The notes under the pieces are model-generated. The model was not told where the DNA came from and did no database searches. It worked only from the letters and a program-made list of their open reading frames with translations. A stretch of 64,000 nucleotides of DNA from CBDBCU01 sp965242615 (lineage in GTDB: Bacteria > Chloroflexota > Dehalococcoidia > Lucifugimonadales > UBA3495), in the NCBI GenBank assembly GCA_965242615.1, contig CBDESR010000005.1, positions 310,001 to 374,000 of the forward strand, written 5' to 3'. How positions within the stretch are numbered: the first letter of the stretch is position 1; each line of letters starts with the position of its first letter. Of this stretch, positions 1 to 6,973 are shown piece by piece. A program made the position numbers and the translations under genes.

Positions 1-1
1 C

Positions 2-46
2 AAAAGTTTTGAGGGGGTGCGGGGGAACTTTTGTAAAAGTTCCCCC
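2..46. repeat. H0 hairpin at the head of dispersed element copy A
   Basis: A block starting AAAAGTTTTGAGGGGGTGC is followed by a perfect 12-bp inverted repeat at 21-46 (GGGGGAACTTTT, 2-nt loop, AAAAGTTCCCCC). The same block occurs at 6090-6134 and 56538-56582, each time 118-175 bp upstream of the element's promoter. It could be a terminator shielding the element, or an end of a mobile unit. Confidence 0.7.
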
Positions 47-91
47 GCCGTAACCCATCCTCCGGCAGCCATCATTCCCACCCTCAAACCG

Positions 92-119
92 TCATTCCCC
101 CGAAAGCGAGAATCCAGAA
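92..119 (+). repeat. REP-like hairpin R1, degenerate copy
   Basis: A variant of the dispersed hairpin GTCATTCCCACGAAAGTGGG followed by AATCCAGA. It sits between the H0 hairpin and the promoter of element copy A; copies B and D have an R1 hairpin in the same place. Confidence 0.55.
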
Positions 120-163
120 CCCCCAATTCTCAAAATCAATCCGAAAATCCGTATCAAATCCTC

Positions 164-193
164 TTGACAACTACAATCCCCATCCCCCATAAT
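164..193 (+). promoter_or_regulatory. Sigma-70-type promoter of element copy A
   Basis: TTGACA at 164-169, 18-bp spacer, CATAAT at 188-193. The same arrangement (TTGACA, 17-18 bp, CATAAT) heads all four copies of the dispersed element, so it is conserved. Predicted transcription start is near 200. Confidence 0.7.
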
Positions 194-199
194 AAGAAT

Positions 200-740
200 C
201 GCAAAGTCAGACTTGGCCCCGGGACGCCGGGTGTAAAACGATACGCTAGCTTACCGTGAAACTATAGCTCACAGCGCGCTGTGGATCCCATCGTCGCATT
301 GCGGCTTTAGGGGCCCCGCTCCTGACCCCGGAGAACGGAACTAAGGAACTCCCTTTCCCCAACCGGAGCCGCGGAAAACGGCAAATCCCAATCGCCGCCA
401 AACCGCCGCCCCTTCCTACCAGGAGCTGGAGTTAAACAGGTTGACTGGAGGTCGGTCAACCAACGGTAGCTGGACTGGGCCAAAACGCCGGAATGGCAAC
501 CATACCAACCGGCGTCAGTAGCCAAATCAAGGTCCATTGCCGTCAGGCAATCGGGTCGGGAAACGTCTCGCCGGATGTACGCCGATGTTCCCATTGACGC
601 AGGCAACCCAATGACCCTTTTGCCAACCGCCTCCCGCACGGGCGGAACTCCCGGCCAGGGGTTCCGCCCCCCGCGAACTACTACCCCAATAGCAATAGGC
701 AAACCCCAACCGCCGGGGCGGCCCCAAGCCGCCGCCCCGG
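200..740 (+). ncRNA. Dispersed structured RNA element, copy A
   Basis: About 540 nt following the conserved promoter, with no plausible gene on this strand. Landmarks in order: a CCCGG/GACG/CCGGG hairpin at 218-231; the conserved block GATACGCTAGCTTACCGTGA at 240; the 14-bp palindrome CACAGCGCGCTGTG at 270-283; a GGTTGAC/GTCAACC stem near 439-461; a conserved core GCCGG..CCGGC at 487-513 followed by TCAGTAGCCA; a 28-nt near-palindromic hairpin at 641-668; and a GC-rich terminal hairpin at 713-740 (CCGGGGCGGC paired with GCCGCC-G-CCCCGG). The same landmarks recur in the same order at about 6.3 kb, 26.9 kb (reversed) and 56.8 kb. A transcript is inferred, not shown. Alternatives are a non-autonomous mobile element or a structured DNA site. 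Confidence 0.5.
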
Positions 741-961
741 CCATAACTCGTACCCGGCCTCCCCTCCTTCCCACCGTCCTTCCCCCGAAAGGCCGGGGAC
801 TCTGGATTCCCGTTGACACGGCAATGACGATAAGCAAACCGCCTGTGATCTACGCCAACCCCAAACCGCCATCCCCCTTGAGAATCCCGCCCCCAGCCGT
901 TACTATATACCCGGCAATACGCCTTGAAACCATCCCGCCCGGTCCGGAGAAACCCAATCTT
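741..961. other. Spacer between element copy A and aroQ
   Basis: No gene is seen. Positions 775-829 hold a degenerate REP pair (CCGGGGACTCTGGATTCC followed by an inverted half ending AATGACG). The remainder is pyrimidine-rich, with a weak GGAGA ribosome site for aroQ at 946-950. Confidence 0.5.
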
Positions 962-1420
962 ATGCCCCGCATCTTGGTACTGAACGGCCCTAACCTCAAC
1001 CTCCTCGGCCAGCGCAACCCCGGCATCTACGGCGTCAAAACCCTCCCCGAAGTCAACCAAGCCGTAGCCGACGGCGCCGCCGCCTTGGGCTTGGCAACCG
1101 CCTTTTTCCAGTCCAACAGCGAAGGGGAACTCATCGACTTCATTCAGGAAAACCGCGGCAATGCGGACGGCATCATCATCAACCCCGGCGCCCTCACCCA
1201 CTACGGCTATTCCCTCAAAGACGCCCTGATTGACGCCGCTATCCCGGTCATCGAAGTCCATTTGAGCAACATCCACGCCCGCGAAGCAGCGCGGCGTCAT
1301 TCCGTCATCGCCGACATCGCCTACGGGCAGATTGCCGGTTTCGGCTGGAGAAGTTATACTGCTGCCGTGGCCATTATCGCCGGCATCATCGCCGACGCCA
1401 CCGCTGACCAAGGAGATTAA
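962..1420 (+). CDS. aroQ: Type II 3-dehydroquinate dehydratase
   Basis: Converts 3-dehydroquinate to 3-dehydroshikimate in the shikimate pathway; type II enzymes are cytosolic dodecamers. The 152-residue length is normal for the family. The N-terminus reads NGPNLNLLGQRNPGIYG, which holds the active-site tyrosine (Tyr23). FFQSNSEGELIDFI, NPGALTHYGYSLKDAL and EVHLSNIHAREAARRHSV match the remaining family blocks. The frame is open further upstream, but only this ATG gives the family N-terminus. It ends 3 bp before the M24 peptidase gene, so the two are probably co-transcribed. No other aro gene lies in the window. Confidence 0.95.
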   Translation: MPRILVLNGPNLNLLGQRNPGIYGVKTLPEVNQAVADGAAALGLATAFFQSNSEGELIDFIQENRGNADGIIINPGALTHYGYSLKDALIDAAIPVIEVHLSNIHAREAARRHSVIADIAYGQIAGFGWRSYTAAVAIIAGIIADATADQGD

Positions 1421-1423
1421 CTG

Positions 1424-2491
1424 ATGAAAGAACGCGCTACCCAACTGGCTGCCCAACTTCCCGAAAAAGACCTCGACGCCATCCTGATTTCCGGCGCCGA
1501 AAACCGCCGCTACCTCTCCGGGTTCACCGGCTCCGCCGGCTACCTGCTCATTACCCCGGAGCGGTCGGTGCTGTTCACCGACTCCCGCTACACCGAACAG
1601 GCCGCCCACCAGTCCCCCCATTTCCAGGTGGTGCAGACCAAACCCGGCTTGGACTGGCTGCTCGACACCCTCAAGGAAACCGGTGCCCAGCGGCTGGGCT
1701 TCGAGAGCGAAAATGTCACCGTCGCCTCCTACAACCGGGTGCTGGATGCCCTGAAAGCGGACGAAGCCCTCAGCGATTTGTCCCTGGTCAGCACCGCCGG
1801 CATCCCCGAGGAACTGCGGATTGTCAAAGACCCGGCCGAACTGGCCCAACTGCAAAAAGCCATTGACGCCTCCGACGCCGCCATGGAAGCCGTCTGCCCC
1901 ACCATCCAGGCCGGGATGACCGAAAAGGAAGTTGCCTGGCGGATGGAAACGGCCATGCGCGAGTTTGGCGCCGACTGCATCAGCTTTGACACCATCGTCG
2001 CCTCCGGCCCCAACGGGGCTATGGCGCACCATCACCCCGGCGACCGGGTTATCCAGACCGGCGAGCCGATTGTCATTGATATGGGCGCGCAGGTCAACGG
2101 CTATTGCAGCGACATCACCCGCACCGTCGTCGTCGGCGAACCGGACGAAATGTTTCACAAGATTTACGGCATCGTCCTGACCGCCCAACTGACCGCCATC
2201 AATACCGTCCAGCCCGGTATGACCGGCGAGGATTGCGATGGCATCTCCCGGGACATCATCAAAGAAGCCGGCTACGGCGACAACTTCGGCCACAGCCTCG
2301 GCCACGGCGTCGGCTTGGCGGTCCACGAACTGCCCCGAGTCAGCCCGTCCTCCAAAGACGAATTGCAGCCCGGAATGGTCTTTACCGTGGAACCCGGTAT
2401 CTACCTGACCGGCTGGGGCGGCGTCCGCATCGAGGACATCGTAATCCTGAACGCGGATGGCGCTACTCCTCTGAGCAAAGCCGGCAAATAA
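1424..2491 (+). CDS. pepP: M24 family Xaa-Pro aminopeptidase
   Basis: Cytosolic metallopeptidase expected to remove an N-terminal residue preceding proline. The N-terminal half is a creatinase-like domain (SGAENRRYLSGFTGSAGYLL, residues about 23-45). The C-terminal half is the pita-bread fold with a di-metal site: two Asp in VIDMGAQVNGYCSDITRT (about 219 and 230), His in HSLGHGVGL (about 294), and Glu in FTVEPGIY and VRIEDIV. The 355-residue length fits the family. AAGGAG lies 8 bp before the ATG, and the gene follows aroQ directly. An aroQ-peptidase pairing is common in bacteria. The specific substrate is not resolved, so the symbol is tentative. Confidence 0.9.
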   Translation: MKERATQLAAQLPEKDLDAILISGAENRRYLSGFTGSAGYLLITPERSVLFTDSRYTEQAAHQSPHFQVVQTKPGLDWLLDTLKETGAQRLGFESENVTVASYNRVLDALKADEALSDLSLVSTAGIPEELRIVKDPAELAQLQKAIDASDAAMEAVCPTIQAGMTEKEVAWRMETAMREFGADCISFDTIVASGPNGAMAHHHPGDRVIQTGEPIVIDMGAQVNGYCSDITRTVVVGEPDEMFHKIYGIVLTAQLTAINTVQPGMTGEDCDGISRDIIKEAGYGDNFGHSLGHGVGLAVHELPRVSPSSKDELQPGMVFTVEPGIYLTGWGGVRIEDIVILNADGATPLSKAGK

Positions 2492-2508
2492 CCGGCGGAG
2501 TAACCCCC

Positions 2509-2913
2509 ATGGCTGAACCGCCGCCCCGCTGCGCCGCCTGCGGCCGGGATTTTGACGCTGCGCCCTTTAACCCGGCGGCCATTCCGGTTGCCCTGAACCC
2601 CAACCCGGCCGAGCCGAAAAACTTCGTCGAGCGGGGTCTCCAGGAACACAACCGGCTGCTGGAAACCCTGACCGGCCAGTTAGCCGCCTTGCTGGAACCG
2701 ACGCCGGCCGCTACGGCGGCCGGCCCGGAACTGCGGGAAGTGCTGGAAAGTTTGCAGCAAAACCTCCGCCCCCGGCACGGCTTGTGCATCGATGGCAACT
2801 GCGTCCTCTGCCGGGTGCAGGAGGAAGCCATCAAGGAACACGTAGTAGCCTATATCGAGTGGAAAGTCCCCGGCACGGTGCAAAAACTCCAACAAACCCG
2901 CCACCGGAATTAA
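2509..2913 (+). CDS. Cys-rich hypothetical protein
   Basis: A 134-residue protein of unknown function. It starts with a short zinc-ribbon-like sequence (CAACGRDF, residues 8-15) and carries a second cysteine cluster near residue 100 (CIDGNCVLC). Between them is a predicted helical stretch (LQEHNRLLETLTGQLAALLE). The paired CxxC/CxxxxCxxC arrangement suggests one zinc site shared by both ends; this is inference. GGCGGAG precedes the ATG, 17 bp after the M24 peptidase stop, so it probably belongs to the aroQ-pepP operon. A longer frame runs upstream through the peptidase gene but is a shadow. Confidence 0.75.
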   Translation: MAEPPPRCAACGRDFDAAPFNPAAIPVALNPNPAEPKNFVERGLQEHNRLLETLTGQLAALLEPTPAATAAGPELREVLESLQQNLRPRHGLCIDGNCVLCRVQEEAIKEHVVAYIEWKVPGTVQKLQQTRHRN

Positions 2914-3013
2914 GGGCGGCTAGCCTTGGCCGGGTTGGGTACGGGCATCATCGTAGCCCAATCCGGCGTGATTATTACCCTGCTCCTGCGTTAGTCTTTC
3001 CCATCCGGATGCT

Positions 3014-3637
3014 TTGCCGGCCGCCGGCAAAGGGGGCAGAACTTTGCTCAACCCCGGCGACCGCAAAGTACCGGTACTGGTAACTTATGTAACCGACGGC
3101 GACTCCCTGCGCGTCCGGGCTTTGGAACGGCGCAACCGCCCGGCGGCTCAGGAAACCCGGATACGCCTCTATGCCATTGACGCCCCGGAAATGGGGCAGC
3201 GTTACTCCGGGCAGTCCCGTTCCCGTCTGGCGCAACTGGCCCAGGGCCGCCTCTATCTCGATGTGGTGGCAATTGACCATTACGGACGCTGTGTCGCCGT
3301 AGCCTATCGCCGCCGGCCTAAAGATTCCCTGAACCTGGCAATGGTGCGCGAGGGCTGGGCCCGGTACGCCCCCCAGTATGACCGCGGCGGCTACGGCGGG
3401 CAGCAGTTGGGCTTGGCACAAGCCGAAAACCGGGCGGCGTCCCGCAAGCGCGGCATCTGGCAGGAAGCCGGCGATCACCTGGCCCCGTGGGATTACCGGC
3501 GATTACGGCGGTTGGGGCAAGCGCCGCCGGGCCGGGCGCGCCGCCGGCGTCGGCTGTTGCTGCGCGGCGGCTGCCTGTTCTGGCTGCTTGCCCTGCTGGT
3601 AGTGTTAGCCGTGTTGCTGCTGCCCCGCTTTTCCTGA
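3014..3637 (+). CDS. Membrane-anchored staphylococcal nuclease-like protein
   Basis: SNase/TNase-fold OB domain at about residues 20-155: VTYVTDGDSLRVRA, then IRLYAIDAPEMGQ with the metal-binding Asp and neighbouring Arg, then AIDHYGRCVAVAY, then LNLAMVREGWARYAPQY. The fold cleaves the phosphodiester backbone in a Ca2+-dependent manner in characterised members. After an Arg-rich linker (RARRRRRLLLR) comes one C-terminal hydrophobic segment (LFWLLALLVVLAVLLLP). A tail anchor with the nuclease domain on one membrane face is therefore likely; orientation is inferred. A TTG at 3044, 8 bp after AAGGGGG, is an alternative and perhaps better start. It converges with the solute-binding protein gene. 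Confidence 0.82.
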   Translation: MPAAGKGGRTLLNPGDRKVPVLVTYVTDGDSLRVRALERRNRPAAQETRIRLYAIDAPEMGQRYSGQSRSRLAQLAQGRLYLDVVAIDHYGRCVAVAYRRRPKDSLNLAMVREGWARYAPQYDRGGYGGQQLGLAQAENRAASRKRGIWQEAGDHLAPWDYRRLRRLGQAPPGRARRRRRLLLRGGCLFWLLALLVVLAVLLLPRFS

Positions 3638-3690
3638 GGGCAAACCCGCCGCTACCGCTATTATTCCTGACCAGGCGGCCGCAAAGGGAA

Positions 3691-3722
3691 CCGGCGCCCC
3701 GGGCGTCAACCCGGAGCGCCGG
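3691..3722. terminator. Bidirectional hairpin between convergent genes
   Basis: Inverted repeat CCGGCGCCCCGGG / CCCGGAGCGCCGG with loop CGTCAA and one mismatch. It lies between the nuclease gene (+) and the solute-binding protein gene (-), with short T runs on both sides (CCTTTGC and CCCTTTGC). Confidence 0.5.
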
Positions 3723-3770
3723 CCTTTGCGCGGTCAGCCGGCATTCACCGGTCAGCCCGCCCCTTTTACC

Positions 3771-5666
3771 CTACTGGCTGAAACTCATAATGTTGGCCCG
3801 GATGCGCGGCGCGTAGTGCGGCTCCCACTCCAAATCCGCCGACAGCCCGTAGATTTGCACCACCAGGAAGTTCGGCACGAAGTGGAAATCGTTATGCACG
3901 ATGTCCGCCAACTCCTCCATACGCTGCCGCCGCAAATCCCCGGTAGGCGTGGCGATGGCGACCTCCATCAAATCCTCGAAGTCCTGACGGCAGATGCCGC
4001 TGGAGCGGCTGAAGCAGCTGTTCCGCAACACGGCTTGCCGGGAGAAGTCCAACGACTCGGTGGAAGTAGCCGGCGCGGTGATGTTCATCGACACGAAGTC
4101 CGGCATCCCCGGCCCCAAGTTGCGGCACTTCTCATGCAGATCCGCCCCGGCGGCGTTGGCAAAGTCCTCCCGGGTGCGCCCGTGACCGCAGTTGGAACGG
4201 CCGCGCCCGGCGTGAACCGACGACTCCACCACCTGCATATCCACATTAAGCCCGGCTTCCCGCCAGTAAGTCACCACCGCTTCGGCATACTCCACATCCT
4301 TAGGCACCCGTTGGGAGCGCAGATACAGGGTAATCTGGTTCGCCGGGTCATAGTTGGCCGCCGCCATCAACTGCTGCGCCCGTTCCGGGTCATAGGGATA
4401 GGGCGCGGAGTTTTCCGGCGTAATGCCTACGGTGCCGGTCTGCGCGATGTTGCCGTAGCACTGCAACACCCCCTCGAACAGCTCCGCCGCAATGGTCTGG
4501 CAGTCAAAAGCCAGGTTCAACGCCTCCCGGATTTCCTTCTTGCGCAGTTCCGGGTGATGCACCGTGTCGATGGCGTACACATACGCCTCGTTGTTGGTCG
4601 CCGACTTCCACTGGGGCACCCGATCCCGGTCCTCGAAGGATATTTCCGCCCAATCGGCTTCCTCGGCCGCCAGCATCGACCCCCGCACCTGCGGCTCGTT
4701 GCGCCACACCTGCCGCAGGGTGTTAATGGTTGGCGCGCGGGAGTAGTTAGTAGCCGGGTTGGGGTTGTAGCCGTCATAGGCTTCCAGCTCCACATACTGG
4801 CCGGAACGCCACTCCACAATCCGGTACGGACCCAAGCCCACGGTGAACCGTTCGATTTCATCCTCCGACGCCTGCTCGAACCAGCCCACATCCTGGAACT
4901 TGGTAAAAATGGTGGTGCGCGGCAGGATGGGGCAGGCTTTGCCGCAAACTACATCCAGCGTATAGTCGTCCACTACTTCCCCGCCGATGACGCCGTGAAA
5001 GCTGAAATCGTTGGAGTTGTAGTTGCCGCTGGTTTCCTCATCGCCGAAGTAGTCAATCCAGAACTTGGCTTGGGTGGCGTTCCACGGCGCGCCGTTATGG
5101 AAAGTAACCCCTTCCCGCAGCTGAAACCGCCAGCGGTCGGGGCCAATCTGTTCCCAACCCTCAATGCCGGTCAGCCCCACCACCCGGTAATCGTTATGGT
5201 CGTCAATCCAGGTCAGCGGGTCGCTGGCCAGGTCATCGCAGATGGTGTTCTGGATATTGCCGCCGCAGTTGGCGCTGGCCGCCCCGATGGTAGTCGGTTC
5301 CTCGGCGGTGATAAAGGTCAGCAAATCGCGCGCGCTGACCGCCGGCGGCGCCGGGGTTGCCGTAGGCGCGGGGGCGGCGGTAGGGGCGGCTGATACTGGG
5401 GCCGCCGGGGCCGCTGTGGCTACCGGGGCGGCGGCGGCCGGAGCCGGGGTCGCCGGGATGGCCAGGGCTTCCGGCTGGGCTACCGCCGGGGCCGTAGTGG
5501 GCGCTGCCGGGGCCGCCGCTTCCTGCTGCGCCGCCGGGGCCGCCGGTTCTGACGCCCCGCAAGCCGCCACCGCCGCCAGGGCCAGTAAGCCCAAGGCCAG
5601 CAAAAGCCCCCGGCGCAGCCCGGATTTCCTGAGGCCCGCTTTCCTGAACTCTCTCGGGTTTGCCAT
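3771..5666 (-). CDS. ABC transporter solute-binding lipoprotein, family 5 (peptide/nickel/opine type)
   Basis: An exported substrate-capture subunit of an ABC importer. The first 40 residues are a lipoprotein signal: basic region KAGLRKSGLRRG, hydrophobic LLLALGLLALAAVAA, then the lipobox Cys (AAC-GAS). A Pro/Ala-rich tether of about 70 residues follows. The SBP_bac_5 domain then runs to residue 631 (DPLTWIDDHNDYRVVGLTG; WRFQLREGVTFHNGAPWNATQAKFWIDY, the family signature; later REALNLAFDCQTIA). AGGAGG lies 6 bp before the ATG, and a strong promoter lies upstream. No permease or ATPase gene is next to it, so it is an orphan here. The ligand cannot be told from sequence. Confidence 0.88.
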   Translation of the reverse strand: MANPREFRKAGLRKSGLRRGLLLALGLLALAAVAACGASEPAAPAAQQEAAAPAAPTTAPAVAQPEALAIPATPAPAAAAPVATAAPAAPVSAAPTAAPAPTATPAPPAVSARDLLTFITAEEPTTIGAASANCGGNIQNTICDDLASDPLTWIDDHNDYRVVGLTGIEGWEQIGPDRWRFQLREGVTFHNGAPWNATQAKFWIDYFGDEETSGNYNSNDFSFHGVIGGEVVDDYTLDVVCGKACPILPRTTIFTKFQDVGWFEQASEDEIERFTVGLGPYRIVEWRSGQYVELEAYDGYNPNPATNYSRAPTINTLRQVWRNEPQVRGSMLAAEEADWAEISFEDRDRVPQWKSATNNEAYVYAIDTVHHPELRKKEIREALNLAFDCQTIAAELFEGVLQCYGNIAQTGTVGITPENSAPYPYDPERAQQLMAAANYDPANQITLYLRSQRVPKDVEYAEAVVTYWREAGLNVDMQVVESSVHAGRGRSNCGHGRTREDFANAAGADLHEKCRNLGPGMPDFVSMNITAPATSTESLDFSRQAVLRNSCFSRSSGICRQDFEDLMEVAIATPTGDLRRQRMEELADIVHNDFHFVPNFLVVQIYGLSADLEWEPHYAPRIRANIMSFSQ

Positions 5667-5786
5667 AATGCACCTCCTAATGGACAGGAAATCTGATGGT
5701 TACGAATTCCTTAACCAGAGGTTGAGAACCCGACAGTCTGAGCGCAAACACCTCCTTTTCTTGAATGTAATCGGTAAATTATAGCA

Positions 5787-5815
5787 GTTATATAATACTT
5801 ATTATCCTTTGTCAA
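5787..5815 (-). promoter_or_regulatory. Promoter of the solute-binding lipoprotein gene
   Basis: On the minus strand: TTGACA (5810-5815), 17-bp spacer, TATAAC (5787-5792). This gives a leader of about 115 nt before the ATG at 5666. Confidence 0.65.
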
Positions 5816-5912
5816 CCGGTTGGGGGCAATCAATTCCGAACCACCGGTACAACCGCCTACTGAAACCGCCCTCCCCCCCGCCAAATGCAAACCCGCCCCA
5901 GAATCCCCTCAC

Positions 5913-5941
5913 CGTCATTCCCACGAAAGTGGGAATCCAGA
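5913..5941 (+). repeat. REP-like hairpin R1
   Basis: ATTCCCAC-GAAA-GTGGGAAT: a perfect 8-bp stem with a GAAA tetraloop, flanked by CGTC and CCAGA. It is the same unit as at 6181, 18538, 51702, 56681 and 58054. Confidence 0.8.
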
Positions 5942-6009
5942 CCCCCCGCCCTTAAAAACTTCCCAAACTCCCAACCCTTTCCCTATGTCATTCCGACCCG
6001 CCGTAGCCA

Positions 6010-6039
6010 TGTCATTCCGAGGCCACAGCCGAGGAATCT
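6010..6039 (+). repeat. REP-like hairpin R2
   Basis: GTCATTCCGAGGCCACAGCC followed by GAGGAATCT. Related copies are at 51101-51131 and 56457-56487, and a reversed one near 51158-51181. Confidence 0.65.
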
Positions 6040-6089
6040 CGAAGCCACGCCCTCGCAAAAACATCCACACAACCAACCATCCCCAACTC

Positions 6090-6134
6090 AAAAGTTTTGA
6101 GGGGGTGCGGGGGAACTTTTACAAAAGTTCCCCC
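6090..6134. repeat. H0 hairpin of element copy B
   Basis: AAAAGTTTTGAGGGGGTGC followed by the perfect inverted repeat GGGGGAACTTTT / AAAAGTTCCCCC at 6109-6134. It matches 2-46 and 56538-56582 almost exactly. Confidence 0.75.
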
Positions 6135-6180
6135 GCCGTCCCCCCATCCTCCGGCAACCGTCATTCCCCCGATGTGCCAC

Positions 6181-6209
6181 CGTCATTCCCACGAAAGTGG
6201 GAATCCAGA
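6181..6209 (+). repeat. REP-like hairpin R1 upstream of the copy B promoter
   Basis: An intact R1 unit between the H0 hairpin and the promoter, the same position as in copies A and D. Confidence 0.8.
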
Positions 6210-6254
6210 ACCATCTAATCTTAAAATCAACCCGAAAATCCGTCTTAAACCCTC

Positions 6255-6284
6255 TTGACAAACACCTAATCCATCCCCCATAAT
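6255..6284 (+). promoter_or_regulatory. Sigma-70-type promoter of element copy B
   Basis: TTGACA at 6255-6260, 18-bp spacer, CATAAT at 6279-6284. It is preceded by the block CCGAAAATCCGTCTTAAACC, which is shared with copy D. Confidence 0.7.
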
Positions 6285-6290
6285 AAAACC

Positions 6291-6767
6291 CGTCAAGGTT
6301 GACCTGACCCCGGGACGCCGGGTTCTTTACGCTAAGCTTACCGTAAAACTTAATACCGCTCCACACAGCGCGCTGTGGGCCCCGGCCGGCCCTAAACAAG
6401 CCGCCGGACGCCTCAAACACTCCTCCCCCGGGGAACGGACTAAGGCCCCGTAATCCCCAACCGGAGCAGCGGCCAACGGCAAATCCCACCCGCCGTATCA
6501 ACCGCGCCTCCAGCCTACAGGAGTCGGAGCAACCCAGGTTGACTGGAGAACGGTCAACCGCGGTCGCAACACCGGGCCAACCCGCCGGCATGGCAACCAT
6601 ACCAACCGGCGCCAGTAGCCACCTCAAGGTAGCGCCACCGTAATCGGCAAACTGGCCGGGAAACTCCGGGCGGAGCAAGCCAGGATCCCCCTCGGAGCAG
6701 GCAACCCAATGACCAGCCTTGCCAACCTTCTCCCGACAAGGCGGAAACCGCGGCCGCGGTTTCCGCC
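6291..6767 (+). ncRNA. Dispersed structured RNA element, copy B (most divergent)
   Basis: Has the same landmarks in the same order as copy A: CCCGG/GACG/CCGGG hairpin at 6309-6322, palindrome CACAGCGCGCTGTG at 6364-6377, a perfect GGTTGAC/GTCAACC stem near 6537-6558, core GCCGG..CCGGC at 6594-6610 followed by GCCAGTAGCCA, and the 28-nt palindrome at 6740-6767. The arms of that palindrome read GGCGGAAACCGCGG / CCGCGGTTTCCGCC and differ from copies C and D by paired changes. The GC-rich terminal hairpin of A, C and D is missing, so this copy is truncated or naturally shorter. Sequence between landmarks has diverged strongly while the landmarks persist. Confidence 0.5.
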
Positions 6768-6820
6768 AAAACCGGTATCCCCCCTAACCCCATCCCCCGC
6801 CGTAATTCCCCGTCTCCTAC

Positions 6821-6849
6821 CGTCATTCCCGCGCCAACGGGAATCCAGA
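6821..6849 (+). repeat. REP-like hairpin R1, variant
   Basis: CGTCATTCCCGCGCCAACGG followed by GAATCCAGA: the same frame as R1, but with a stem of CCCG/CGGG and a changed loop. Confidence 0.6.
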
Positions 6850-6921
6850 ACCCCCATAGCTATCCCCATCCCCCAATTCTTAATTCCTAATTCTTAATTC
6901 TCAATCCCCCACCCCGTCCTG

Positions 6922-6930
6922 TGCTACAAT
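6922..6930 (+). promoter_or_regulatory. Extended -10 promoter for the DRTGG protein
   Basis: TGCTACAAT, an extended -10 (TGn plus TACAAT) without an obvious -35, 43 bp before the TTG start. Similar elements precede the TPP enzyme gene (24410) and the Uma2 gene (30087). Confidence 0.45.
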
Positions 6931-6973
6931 AAACCCCAACCCCGGCAACGCCGTCCCCTACCCGGAGGCATCC

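Larger units (their letters stand above)
5816..6089. other. Intergenic region with two repeat types
   Basis: No gene. It contains an R1 REP hairpin at 5913-5941 and an R2 repeat at 6010-6039 (GTCATTCCGAGG ... GAGGAATCT). Both families recur elsewhere in the window. Confidence 0.6.

Noticed and set aside
527..2326. 599-codon open frame on the minus strand
   Set aside because: Covers aroQ and the M24 peptidase gene antisense. Composition is the Gly/Val/Asp-rich shadow of a GC-rich gene, with no domain or ribosome site.
3726..5393. 555-codon open frame on the plus strand
   Set aside because: Antisense shadow of the solute-binding lipoprotein gene; Arg/His/Pro-rich without motifs.
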